Shown here: piece after piece, positions 40,389 through 52,400 of the stretch
Layout of the letters: every line of letters starts with the position of its first letter
Position numbering within the stretch: position 1 is the stretch's first letter
Source: Archivesica marissinica
Lineage: Eukaryota; Mollusca; Bivalvia; Venerida; Vesicomyidae
Assembly: GCA_014843695.1 (NCBI GenBank)
Contig: CM026393.1
Coordinates: forward strand, 7,659,355-7,723,354
Length of the DNA: 64,000 nucleotides
Reading direction: 5' to 3'
The notes under the pieces: model-generated
Seen by the model: only the letters and a program-made list of their open reading frames with translations
Database searches by the model: none
What the model was told of the DNA's origin: nothing
Position numbers and translations under genes: made by a program

Positions 40389-40850
40389 TATCCATAGTTC
40401 TACATTATCCATAGTTCTACATTATCCATAGTTCTACATTATCCATAGTTCTACATTATCCATAGTTCTACATTATCCATAGTTCTACATTATCCATAGT
40501 TATACATTATCCATAGTTCTACATTATCCATAGTTATACATTATCCATAGTTCTACATTATCCATAGTTCTACATTATCCATAGTTCTACAGTATCCATA
40601 GTTCTACATTATCCATAGTTCTACATTATCCATAGTTCTACATTATCCATAGTTCTACATTATCCATAGTTCTACATTATCCATAGTTCTACAGTATCCA
40701 TAGTTCTACATTATCCATAGTTCTACATTATCCATAGTTCTACAGTATCCATAGTTCTACAGTATCCATAGTTCTACATTATCCATAGTTCTACATTATC
40801 CATAGTTCTACATTATCCATAGTTCTACATTATCCATAGTTCTACATTAT
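40389..40850. repeat. 17-bp array, about 27 copies
   Basis: The unit is ATCCATAGTTCTACATT. ACAGT and TTATACATT variants occur. It shares the period, but not the sequence, of the arrays at 32966 and 41129. Confidence 0.95.
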
Positions 40851-40890
40851 CTTGGACTGATGTCGATCCTGGTTAAAGGTTTAATTAATA

Positions 40891-41117
40891 TTCTATACAG
40901 GTGTAGACATGATAATGTTCTATACAGGAAGTGAAGATGTGATAATGTTCTATACAGGAAGTGAAGATGTGATAATGTTCTATACAGGAAGTGGAGATGT
41001 GTTAATGTTCTATACAGGAAGTGGAGATGTAATCATGTTCTATACAGGAAGTGGAGACATGAAAATGTTTTATACAGGAAGTGGAGACGTGATAATGTTC
41101 TATACAGGAAGTGGAGA
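40891..41117. repeat. 30-bp array, about 7.5 copies
   Basis: Units contain GATAATGTTCTATACAGGAA plus GTGGAGATGT. A short open frame across it only reflects the 30-bp period. Confidence 0.93.
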
Positions 41118-41128
41118 CGATCTAGGTA

Positions 41129-41922
41129 GACGTTGCCAGCATGTAGACATTGCCTGCATGTAGACATCAATTAGGTAGGTAAACATAGTTTATGGCAGGT
41201 AAACATTGCCAGTAGGTGGGCATTGCCAGCAGGTGGACATTGCCAGCAGGTGGACATTGCCAGTAGGTAGACATTGCCAGTAGGTGGACATTGCCAGCAG
41301 GTGGACATTGCCAGTAGGTGGACATTGCCAGTAGGTAGACATTGCCAGTAGGTGGACATTGCCAGCAGGTGGACATTGCCAGCAGGTGGACATTGCCAGT
41401 AGGTAGACATCAATTCGGTAGGTAAACATAGTTTATGGCAGGTAAACATTGCCAGTAGGTGGACATTGTCAGTAGGTGGACATTGCCAGCAGGTGGACAT
41501 TGCCAGCAGGTGGACATTGCCAGCATGTAGACATCAATTCGGTAGGTAAACATAGTTTATGGCAGGTAAACATTGCCAGTAGGTGGACATTGTCAGTAGG
41601 TGGACATTGCCAGCAGGTGGTCATTGCCAGTAGGTAGACATTGTCAACAGGTGGTCATTGCCAGTAGGTAGACATTGTCAACAGGTAGACATTGCCAGCA
41701 GGTGGACATTGCCAGTAGGTGGACATTGCCAGCAGGTGGACATTGCCAGCAGGTGGACATTGCCAGCAGGTGGTCATTGCCAGTAGGTAGACATTGTCAA
41801 CAGGTAGACATTGCCAGCAGGTGGACATTGCCAGTAGGTAGACATTGCCAGCATGTAGATATTGCAATGGCAGGTAAACATCGCGGACAGGTAAACATCA
41901 TAGACAGGTAGACATTGCGGGC
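41129..41922. repeat. 17-bp array with longer embedded blocks
   Basis: The unit is AGGTGGACATTGCCAGC with GTAGG and GTAGAC variants. A longer block with ATCAATTCGGTAGGTAAACA and TAGTTTATGGCAGG recurs at about 41166, 41409 and 41533. The array decays at its right end into degenerate units (CAGGTAAACATC). Confidence 0.93.
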
Positions 41923-42345
41923 AGAGAGAGGCAAAAAATATGGTCATCAACAATTTGTTTGCACAGTCCTAGGAACAATTTTAACATACTGCAGACTTAC
42001 ATTTATAGTTACTGCATGCCAAGTACCTCTTGAAAATAAAAGTATAATAAGTTAAACAATTTGCTAAGTCAATAAAAAAATCATCGGTCCAAATTATGGC
42101 AATATGCATTAATGTACGACATTGACGAGTCAATGAACTGAACAGAGCAGCAAAATACAAAGCATACGCCTAAAGTTTCAATTCTAAAAAGATATGAAGT
42201 TATAAAAATTTAAGCACTTAATCAAAATATTTGAATAAAATGACTATGTTTTAGAAACCTAACATAATTATAAAATGATCAATGTGTGCCGGTGTATTGC
42301 AGCTAGGCATGCTTTATTGTATGCTTGATAGGCTTAACCTCAATA
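41923..42345. other. Unique AT-rich sequence
   Basis: About 420 bp with no array, no recognisable element and no convincing coding frame. It ends at the TA duplication of the MITE. Confidence 0.5.
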
Positions 42346-43176
42346 CAGTGAAACCCCTCCATACCTGAACCCCTCTAAACTGGAATCCCCTCCAAACCTG
42401 AACCTCTCTAAACTGGAATCCCCTCCATACCTGAACCCCTCTAAACTGGAAACCCTCCATACCTGAACCCCTCTAAACTGGAATCCCCTCCATACCTGAA
42501 CCCCTCTAAACTGGAATCCCCTCCATACCTGAACCCCTCTAAACTGGAATCCCCTCCATACCTGAACCCCTCTAAACTGGAATCCCCTCCAAACCTGAAC
42601 CTCTCTAAACTGGAATTCCCTCCATACCTGAACCCCTCTAAACTGGAATTCCCTCCATATCTGAACCCCTCTAAACTGGAATTCCCTCCAAACCTAAACC
42701 CCTCTAAACTGGAATTCCCAAACAATCTCTCCAAACCGAACAAATTTCTTGGTCCCAAATTTTCCCCTTCTTTGTTCATTGTAAAACATCCTCTGTAAAC
42801 AGGAACCCCTCTTTTCCGAATAAACAGATTAGAAAAACAATATGTGCATTTTCAACTGTAATTTACCCCCGTAAACCGAACAGCAACTTGTCTTCATCAA
42901 ATATGAAACTGGCTATTCCTTTAAATGTACAACGATCAGCTATTATATTTTCAGAATATTATATTGTACACTTAAAATTAATTAATGGGTTGTTTACTAA
43001 ACTGCCAAACTATAAACATGTCTCGCACTACTTCTAAGCATTTCAGAGTGGATTCGTTAATTTAGGAGAAATCTACCCTACTAACCCTATAAAGAAAGCC
43101 CCTCTAAACCGAAAACCCCTCCAAACTGAACTTTACCTCTAGTCTGGGGGCCGTTCTCTTTAGAGGGGTTTCACTG
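42346..43176. mobile_element. pogo/Tigger-like MITE with a TA target duplication
   Basis: An 831-bp element flanked by TA (42344-42345 and 43177-43178). The left end is CAGTGAAACCCCTC and the right end GAGGGGTTTCACTG, perfect inverted ends of 14 bp. CAG ends, a TA target and CCTCTAAACYGAA-type subterminal repeats are typical of pogo/Tigger (Tc1/mariner) relatives. The inside is AT-rich with no transposase, so the element is non-autonomous. Degenerate subterminal copies (CCCCTCTAAACCGAA) occur near the right end. The left subterminal region is expanded into a tandem array. Confidence 0.85.
42352..42722. repeat. 33-bp array grown from the MITE end
   Basis: About 11 units of 33 bp. Each consists of two similar halves, CCTCCATACCTGAACC and CCTCTAAACTGGAATCC, which resemble the terminal motif of the MITE. 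The minisatellite therefore most likely arose by amplification of the subterminal repeat of the transposon. Confidence 0.88.
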
Positions 43177-43205
43177 TACTAATCACTAAATCTGTAAAGA
43201 TACGC

Positions 43206-43246
43206 GTGTCTAGCATGTCTAGCGTGACTAGCGTGTCTAGCGTGAC
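43206..43246. repeat. Short 9-10 bp tandem repeat
   Basis: About four to five copies of GTCTAGCGTGA-like units (TCTAGCATG, TCTAGCGTGAC, TAGCGTG). Confidence 0.75.
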
Positions 43247-43337
43247 ACAGCCAATAGCTCATCTAACGTTTCATATACGCAGATACCGGGATATGTATCA
43301 TAATAACCCGTTTTATTCATTTGGAGTATTGTAAATT

Positions 43338-44368
43338 ACGTCAGTATTCCTCATTCCCCCCCTGCTACTTATATATGTCAGTATTCCTCATTCCCCTCCT
43401 GCTACTTATATATGTCAGTATTCCTCATTCCCCCCCTGCTACTTATATATGTCAGTATTCCTCATTCCCCTCCTGCTACTTATATATGTCAGTATTCCTC
43501 ATTCCCCTCCTGCTACTTATATATGTCAGTATTCCTCATTCCCCCCCTGCTACTTATATATGTCAGTATTCCTCATTCCCCTCCTGCTACTTATATATGT
43601 CAGTATTCCTCATTCCCCTTCCTGCTACTTATATACATCAGTATTCCTCATTCCCATCCTGCTACTTATATGTCAGTATTCCTCATTCCCCTCCTGCTAC
43701 TTATATATGTCAGTATTCCTCATTCCCCTCCTGCTACTTATATATGTCAGTATTCCTCATTCCCCTCCTGCTACTTATATATGTCAGTATTCCTCATTCC
43801 CCCCTGCTACTATATATGTCAGTATTCCTCATTCCCCTCCTGCTACTTATATATGTCAGTATTCCTCATTCCCCTGCTACTTATATATGTCAGTATTCCT
43901 CATTCCCCTCCTGCTACTTATATATGTCAGTATTCCTCATTCCCCTCCTGCTACTTATATATGTCAGTATTCCTCATTCCCCTCCTGCTACTTATATATG
44001 TCAGTATTCCTCATTCCCCTCCTGCTACATATATATGTCAGTATTCCTCATTCCCCTCCGGCTACTTATATATGTCAGTATTCCTCATTCCCCCCTGCTA
44101 CTTATATATGTCAGTATTCCTCATTCCCCTCCTGCTACTTATATATGTCAGTATTCCTCATTCCCCTCCTGCTACTTATATATGTCAGTATTCCTCATTC
44201 CCCTCCTGCTACTTACATGTCAGTATTCCTCATTCCCCTTCCTGCTACTTATATATGTCAGTATTCCTCATTCCCCTCCTGCTACTTACATGTCAGTATT
44301 CCTCATTCCCCTTCCTGCTACTTATATATGTCAGTATTCCTCATTCCCCTCCTGCTACTTATATATGC
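43338..44368. repeat. 37-bp array, about 28 copies
   Basis: Units contain ATGTCAGTATTCCTCATTCC and CCTCCTGCTACTTATAT. Single-base changes in the C-run and loss of ATAT create shorter and longer units. All three plus frames stay open because the unit has no stop codon. I do not consider it coding. Confidence 0.96.
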
Positions 44369-44399
44369 ATAAAAACCAAACTTAATGTTGCACAATAAG

Positions 44400-44700
44400 A
44401 AATAGGAATAGTCATTTCTATCTCAATTACGACTGTTTAATTGGTGGTTTCACATAGGCATAGCCATTTCACTGTCAACTAGGAGTGTATATTGATGGCT
44501 TAGATGTAAACTGTATCCGCTAACACTGAAAACTCTCACATAGCCATGCTCATTTCATTCTCAATAATAACTGAAAATTGTGTACGGTATGTGTGCCAAA
44601 TGCATTGTTAACTACTGGTCGCACATAGACATGCACAGTTCACTTTCAATGATAGTAAGCAATCATTGTGTCACAAAACTACAGCCATTTTATTCTCAAC
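44400..44700. repeat. Old, degenerate repeat related to the arrays on its right
   Basis: Four diverged phrases of the type TCACATAGGCATAGCCATTTC followed by a TCTCAACTA-like end recur about every 70-90 bp. They resemble the 33-bp unit that starts at 45001 (GTCTCACATAGGCATTGC). The last unit is interrupted by the SINE at 44710. Confidence 0.6.
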
Positions 44701-44709
44701 TAACAGGTA

Positions 44710-44968
44710 CGTGTGTTTTACGTTTATTTATCATCGCTACCCATATGAGCGACGCCTCCTGAACAGATTAGTCATTTTAGATTTTTGGAGGATAGTGCAA
44801 TGATACAGACAGAGACCCATTCCAGAGTCTCCTCTGGTTCTTCTACGTGCACAGTGTAAAGCACCGACACGAGATCTCGGCTTAAAGTCCCAACTGAAAG
44901 ACTCTTAATTTTATTATGGTCAGACGGGGGATCGAACCTGTGATCCCTGGATTACCAGTCCAGCGAAT
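44710..44968 (-). mobile_element. tRNA-derived SINE copy 2 with target-site duplication
   Basis: Homologous to 5960-6222. It is flanked by TAACAGGTA at 44701-44709 and 44969-44977, a 9-bp target-site duplication. On the minus strand the head has CTGGACTGGTAATCCAG, an anticodon stem-loop with a 5-bp stem, then the B-box GGTTCGATCCC. The A-box half is absent, so the copy is 5' truncated. The tail is ATAAATAAACGTAAAACAC. It interrupts the degenerate repeat. Confidence 0.85.
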
Positions 44969-45000
44969 TAACAGGTATTGTATAGGCTGAGGTATACACC

Positions 45001-45200
45001 TGATAGTCTCACATAGGCATTGCTATCCTGATCTGATAGTCTCACATAGGCATTGCTATCCTGATCTGATAGTCTCACATAGGCATTGCTATCCTGATCT
45101 GATGGTCTCACATGGGCATTGCTATCCTGATCTGATAGTCTCACATAGGCATTGCTATCCTGATCTGATAGTCTCACATAGGCATTGCTATCCTGATCTG
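45001..45200. repeat. 33-bp array, about 6 copies
   Basis: Units contain TGATAGTCTCACATAGGCAT and TGCTATCCTGATC. Five copies are nearly identical. Confidence 0.94.
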
Positions 45201-45320
45201 AATGCAAGATGGATTGACAGATTTCTGGACAATGGAGAGAAGAAAAGATATAACCAACCAGTGGTCACATTAGAAAACATGTTACATACTCTCAGTTCCG
45301 AACTTTTTGTGTTGTCAATA

Positions 45321-45690
45321 TTGTGAACCATGGTCTCACACAATCTATCTTATATTGTGAACCTATGGTCTCACACAATCTATCTTATATTGTGAACCTA
45401 TGGTCTCACACAATCTATCATGACTGATATGAACCTATCCACTCACATAATCTGTCTGACATTGTCAACATTCGGAACCATGGTCTCACACAATCTATCT
45501 TATATTGTGAACAATGGTCTCACGTAAACCATCTTGTATTGTTAATAATATGAACCATGGTCACACAGAACTAGCTTATATTGTGAACAACGGTCTCACA
45601 CATACCATCATGCATTGCTACTGATATGAATCTATGGTCTCACACAATCTTATTGTGAACCATTGGTCTCACACAATCTATTTTGTAGTG
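45321..45690. repeat. Degenerate array of about 35 bp
   Basis: About ten diverged units of the type ATGGTCTCACACAATCTATC followed by TTATATTGTGAACC. The sequence grades into the 45-bp array on the right and resembles the 33-bp array on the left through the shared GTCTCACA core. Confidence 0.8.
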
Positions 45691-46215
45691 TCAATATTGT
45701 GAACCATGGTGTCACACACAATCTATCTTGCATTGTCAATATTGTGAACGATGGTGTCACACATTCTATCTTGCAATGTCAATATTGTGAACGATGGTGT
45801 CACACATTCTATCTTGCAATGTCAATATTGTGAACGATGGTGTCACACACAATCTATCTTGCAATGTCAATATTGTGAACGATGGTGTCACACACAATCT
45901 ATCTTGCAATGTCAATATTGTGAACGATGGTGTCACACACAACCTATCTTGCAATGTCAATATTGTGAACGATGGTGTCACACACAACCTATCTTGCAAT
46001 GTCAATATTGTGAACAATGGTGTCACACACAACCTATCGTGCATGGTCAATATTGTGAACAATGGTGTCACACACGATCTATCTTGTATTGTCAATATTG
46101 TGAATGATGGTGTCACACACAATCTATCTTGCAATGTCAATATTGTGAATGATGGTGTCACACACAATCTATCTTGCATGTCAATATTGTGAACGATGGT
46201 GTCACACACAATCCA
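45690..46215. repeat. 45-bp array running up to a stop codon
   Basis: About 11-12 units of 43-45 bp with CGATGGTGTCACACACAATC, TATCTTGCAATG and TCAATATTGTGAA. The last unit, CACACACAATCCATCAAG, overlaps the stop codon (minus-strand TGA at 46216-46218) of the TBC gene, so the array forms the start of that gene's 3' untranslated region. Confidence 0.92.
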
Positions 46216-46409
46216 TCAAGTATTATCCTTCTGGTCTTTTATACTGGCTAGCACTTGGGAGAATTTCTTTTTATCAATTGTCATTTGTATGGAGTCTATA
46301 CATCTAAACAACAAGTCGTAAGAATCACAATCGGGAAGTTTGGTGAGGAACTGAGCTAGGTGGATGAAGTCCATATCCATGAGCACATCTTCGTGACATT
46401 TTAAAATTC
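46216..46409 (-). CDS. TBC1D12/14-like: TBC gene terminal coding exon
   Basis: 194 bp. The acceptor is TACTTGTAG before GAA. With one base from the previous exon it gives 64 codons and a TGA stop at 46216-46218. It encodes [26 protein letters not shown] and a divergent tail with [16 protein letters not shown], close in length to the family C-terminus. The 45-bp array begins at the stop codon. Confidence 0.92.
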
Positions 46410-49400
46410 CTACAAGTAAAATATATATGTGTTATTTTAATTTTTCTCTCTCCCTCATGTTGATGGGTTCCAGGAATGAGGTGTTGAGAGCAGGGCTCAT
46501 TCTAGAGGGTGACTTGGGCGAAACAGTCGCCCTAGGGATCCTGACTTTGTCCCCTAGGGGCCCCACTTCTCCGTAAAAAAATATTTTTTCAAAATGATTT
46601 ATTTACAATTTTCATACAACATTTTGTCCAGTAAGATACACTGGCTCAAAGCATTCCTATTCATATGTTCTATTTAATGGTCATACTTGTGTATATTAAC
46701 ATTATTATGTTGAAATTTATTACAAAAAACAGCATTGCGCGGCGCTCCTCATTCCTCCCAAACAATTCTGTCTGACCTAGAATAAGCCCTGTGCTAGCGA
46801 TCCATCTAACGATTGCGAAGCATGTTTTAACAACTTATATTAATCACTCTCGTTGGCGCGGATGGAAGCGTAAATTTGGCATTCGTGTGGGAGGAAACCG
46901 GAGTGCCCGGAGAAAATCCACCTGTCCGATCTGGCGACCACCATACCATCTCACATACTTTCCAGCCGAATTGTTGTAAATAATCATGTACATGATAGAA
47001 AATAAATATGTTTAAACAAAAACAGAAACGAGAAATGAACTTTGTTTACCTAAAGCTGTTCGGAACAGAAACTCTTCACCATCTCTACAGAAAATATCCC
47101 AAACTCTGCAAGCTATATCTAGAGGCAGTGACTTGGTGAATAATGGAAATATCCTGTAAATATATACATACATTATACATGTGATATCCCAAACTCTGCA
47201 CGCTATATCTAGAGGCAGTGACTTGGTGAATAACGGAAATATCCTGTAAATATATACATCCATTATACACGTGATATCCCAAACTCTGCACGCTATATCT
47301 AGAGGCAGCGACTTGGTAAAATATCCTGTAAATATATACATCCATTATACACGTGACATCTCAAACTCTGCACGCTATATCTAGAGGCAGTGACTTGGTA
47401 AAATATCCTGTAAATATATACATACATTATACATGTGATATCTCAAACTCTGCAAGCTATATCTAGAGGCAGTGACTTGGTGAATAACGGAAATATCCTG
47501 TAAATATATACATACATTATACATGTGATATCTCAAACTCTGCAAGCTATATCTAGAGGCAGTGACTTGGTGAATAACGGAAATATCCTGTAAATATATA
47601 CATCCATTATACACGTGACATCTCAAACTCTGCAAGCTATATCTAGAGGCAGTGACTTGGTAAAATATCCTGTAAATATATACATCCATTATACACGTGA
47701 CATCTCAAACTCTGCAAGCTATATCTAGAGGCAGAGACATGGTAAAATATCCTGTAAATATATACATCCATTATACACGTGACATCTCAAACTCTGCAAG
47801 CTATATCTAGAGGCAGAGACTTGGTAAAATATCCTGTAAATATATACATCCATTATACACGTGACATCTCAAACTCTGCAAGCTATATCTAGAGGCAGTG
47901 ACTTGGTAAAATATCCTGTAAATATATACATCCATTATACACGTGACATCTCAAACTCTGCAAGCTATATCTAGAGGCAGAGACATGGTAAAATATCCTG
48001 TAAATATATACATCCATTATACACGTGACATCTCAAACTCTGCAAGCTATATCTAGAGGCAGAGACTTGGTAAAATATCCTGTAAATATATACATCCATT
48101 ATACACGTGACATCTCAAACTCTGCAAGCTATATCTAGAGGCAGTGACTTGGTAAAATATCCTGTAAATATATACATCCATTATACACGTGACATCCCAA
48201 ACTGTTGGTGAAATATAGCCTTATTACTTCACATGTCTGCTTTATGTTTGTCGAGTTCCAGATTAATTCAATGTTATTGAACTTAAAATGTGGTTTATTA
48301 ATTAATGTCCATCTTTAGGTCCCATACACAAACCCAATTCCATTGATTTATTCACATCCCATTCACAATCCCAATTCCATTGATTTATTCACATCCCATT
48401 CACAATCCCAATTCCATTGATTTATTCACATCCCATACACAATCCCAATTCCATTGATTTATTCACATCCCATTCACAAACCCAATTCCATTGATTTATT
48501 CATATCCCATTCACAAACCCAATTCCATTGATTTATTCATATCCCATTCACAATCCCAATTCCATTGATTTATTCATATCCCATTCACAAACCCAATTCC
48601 ATTGATTTATTCATATCCCATTCACAAACCCAATTCCATTGATTTATTCATATCCCATTCACAATCCCAATTCCATTGATTTATTCACACCCCATTCACA
48701 AACCCAAATTCCATTGATTTATTCAAACCCCATTCACAAACCCAATTCCATTGATTTATTCACATCCCATACACAAACCCAATTCCATTGATTTATTCAT
48801 ACCCCATTCACAAACCCAATTCCATTGATTTATTCACACCCCATTCACAAACCCAATTCCATTGATTTATTCACATCCCATTCACAAACCCAATTCCATT
48901 GATTTATTCACACCCCATTCACAAACCCAATTCCATTGATTTATTCACACCCCATTCACAAACCCAATTCCATTGATTTATTCACATCCCATACACAATC
49001 CCAATTCCATTGATTTATTCACATCCCATACACAATCCCAATTCCATTGATTTATTCACACCCCATTCACAATTCCAATTCCATTGATTTATTCATATCC
49101 CATTCACAAACCCAATTCCATTGATTTATTCATATCCCATTCACAATCTCAATTGATTACCAGTCATAGAGATCAGATGTACGGTAAACTACGTCGAGGC
49201 ATGGGCGTATTGTCTATGTGGGTACTACTGTCTATGTGGGTACTATTGTCTATGCGGGTACATGACATACTTACCAGTCATATAGATAGAGATCAGAGGT
49301 AAGTTTATTATTCTTGAAATGATGAAGTAATACTGGCAGATTCTCCTGGAAAAACTCTTGAAATGTATGAAAGTACGCCTTCATCTACAATATATAGAAA

Positions 49401-52400
49401 CATGTGCTTTGTTCACTAAAGTTATGTCTACAATATACAGAAACATGTGCTTTGTTCACTAAAATTATGTCTACAATATACAGAAACACATGCTTTGTTC
49501 ACTAAAATTATGTCTACAATATACAGAAACACGTGCTTTGTTCACTAAAATTATGTCTACAATATACAGAAACATGTGCTTTGTTCACTAAAGTTCTGTC
49601 TACAATATACAGAAATGTGTGCTTTGTTCACTAAAATTATGTCTACAATATACAGAAACACGTGCTTTGTTCACTAAAGTTATGTCTACAATATACAGAA
49701 ATGTGTGCTTTGTTCACTAAAATTATGTCTACAATATACAGAAACATGTGCTTTGTTCACTAAAATTATGTCTACAATATACAGAAACATGTGCTTTGTT
49801 CACTAAAGTTATGCCTACAATATACAGAAATGTGTGCTTTGTTCACTAAAGTTCTGTCTACAATATACAGAAACACGTGCTTTGTTCACTAAAATGATGT
49901 CTACAATATACAGAAATGTGTGCTTTGTTCACTAAAGTTATGTCTACAATATACAGAAATGTGTGCTTTGTTCACTAAAATTATGTCTACAATATACAGA
50001 AACATGTGCTTTGTTCACTAAAATTATGTCTACAATATACAGAAATATGTGCTTTGTTCACTAAAGTTATGTCTACAATATACAGAAATGTGTGCTTTGT
50101 TCACTAAAGTTATGTCTACAATATACAGAAATGTGTGCTTTTTTCACTACAGTTCTATCTGCAATATACAGAAACATGTGCTTTGTTCACTAACATTATG
50201 TCTACAATATACAGAAATGTGTGCTTTGTTCACTAAAGTTATGTCTACAATATACAGAAATGTGTGCTTTGTTCACTAAAAGTATGTCTACAATATACAG
50301 AAATGTGTGCTTTGTTCACTAAAGTTATGTCTACAATATACAGAAATGTGTGCTTTGTTCACTACATTTCTATCTGCAATATACAGAAATGTGTGCTTTG
50401 TTCACTAAAGTTATGTCTACAATATACAGAAATGTGTGCTTTGTTCACTACAGTTCTATCTGCAATATACATAAATGTGTGCTTTGTTCACTACAGTTTT
50501 ATCTCCAATATACATAAACATGTGCGTTGTTCACTAAAGTTATGTCTACAATATACAGAAATGTGTGCTTTGTTCACTACAGTTCTATCTGCAATATACA
50601 GACATGTGTGCTTTGTTCACTGAAGTTCTGTCTACAATATACAGAAACATGTGCTTTGTTCACTAAAATTATGTCTACAATATACAGAAATGTGTGCTTT
50701 GTTCACTAAAGTTATGTCTACAATATACAGAAATGTGTGCTTTGTTCACTAAAGTTCTGTCTACAATATACAGAAACATGTGCTTTGTTCACTAAAATTA
50801 TGTCTACAATATACAGAAATGTGTGCTTTGTTCACTACAGTTCTATCTGCAATATACAGAAATGTGTGCTTTGTTCACTAAAGTTATGTCTACAATATAC
50901 AGAAATGTGTGCTTTGTTCACTAAAGTTATGTCTACAATATACAGAAATGTGTGCTTTGTTCACTACAGTTCTAGCTGCAATATACATAAATGTGTGCTT
51001 TGTTCACTACAGTTCTGTCTGCAATATACAGAAACATGTGCTTTGTTCACTAAAGTTATGTCTACAATATACATAAATGTGTGCTTTGTTCACTACAGTT
51101 CTGTCTGCAATATACATAAATGTATGCTTTGTTCACTAAAGTTATGTCTGCAACATACATAATTGTATGCTTTCTTGACTAAAGTTATGTCTGCAACATA
51201 CATAACTGTGTGCTTTGTTCACTACAGTTCTATCTCCAATATACATAAACATGTGCATTGTTCACTACAGTTCTGTCTGCAACATACATAACTGTATGCT
51301 TTGTTCACTACAGTTCTGTCTGCAATATACATAACTGTATGCTTTGTTCACTAAAATTATGTCTACAATATACAGAAACATGTGCTTTGTTCACTAAAAT
51401 TATGTCCACAATATACAGAAACATGTGCTTTGTTCACTAAAATTATGCCTACAATATACAGAAACACGTGCTTTGTTCACTAAAATTATGTCTACAATAT
51501 ACAGAAATGTGTGCTTTGTTCACTAAAGTTATGTCTACAATATACAGAAACAAGTGCTTTGTTCACTAAAAGTATGTCTACAATATACAGAAATATGTGC
51601 TTTGTTCACTAAAGTTATGCCTATAATATACAGAAACATGTGCTTTGTTCACTAAAGTTCTGTCTACAATATACAGAAATACGTGCTTTGTTCACTAAAA
51701 TAATGTCTACAATATACAGAAATGTGTGCTTTGTTCACTAAAGTTATGTCTACAATATACAGAAATGTGTGCTTTGTTAACTAAAGTTATGTCTACAATA
51801 TACAGAAATGTGTGCTTTGTTCACCAAAATTATGTCTACAATATACAGAAACACGTGCTTTGTTCACTAAAGTTCTGTCTACAATATACAGAAACACGTG
51901 CTCTGTTCACTAAAGTTCTGTCTACAATATACAGAAATGTGTGCTTTGTTCACTAAAGTTATGTCTACAATATACAGAAATGTGTGCTTTGTTCACTAAA
52001 ATTATGTCTACAATATACAGAAACATGTGCTTTGTTCACTAAAATTATGTCTACAATATACAGAAACATGTGCTGTGTTCACTAAAATTATGTCTACAAT
52101 ATACAGAAATATGTGCTTTGTTCACTAAAGTTATGTCTACAATATACAGAAACATGTGCTTTGTTCACTAAAATGATGTCTACAATATACAGAAATGTGT
52201 GCTTTGTTCACTAAAGTTATGTCTACAATATACAGAAATGTGTGTTTTGTTCACTAAAATTATGTCTACAATATACAGAAATGTGTGCTTTGTTCACTAC
52301 AGTTCTATCTGCAATATACAGAAATGTGTGCTTTGTTCACTAAAGTTATGTCAACAATATACAGAAATGTGTGCTTTGTTCACTACAGTTATATCTGCAA

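Noticed and set aside
43321..44398. Three overlapping frames of over 300 codons with hydrophobic repeats
   Set aside because: A 37-bp unit without stop codons; variable C-runs change the frame without effect on array conservation.
44880..44968. A tRNA-Thr gene on the minus strand
   Set aside because: The anticodon arm and B-box are visible, but the A-box half is missing and target duplications mark it as a SINE.
45201..45325. Possible small exon with the frame RWIDRFLDNGEKKRYNQP
   Set aside because: I recognise no domain, and no acceptor/donor pair supports it.
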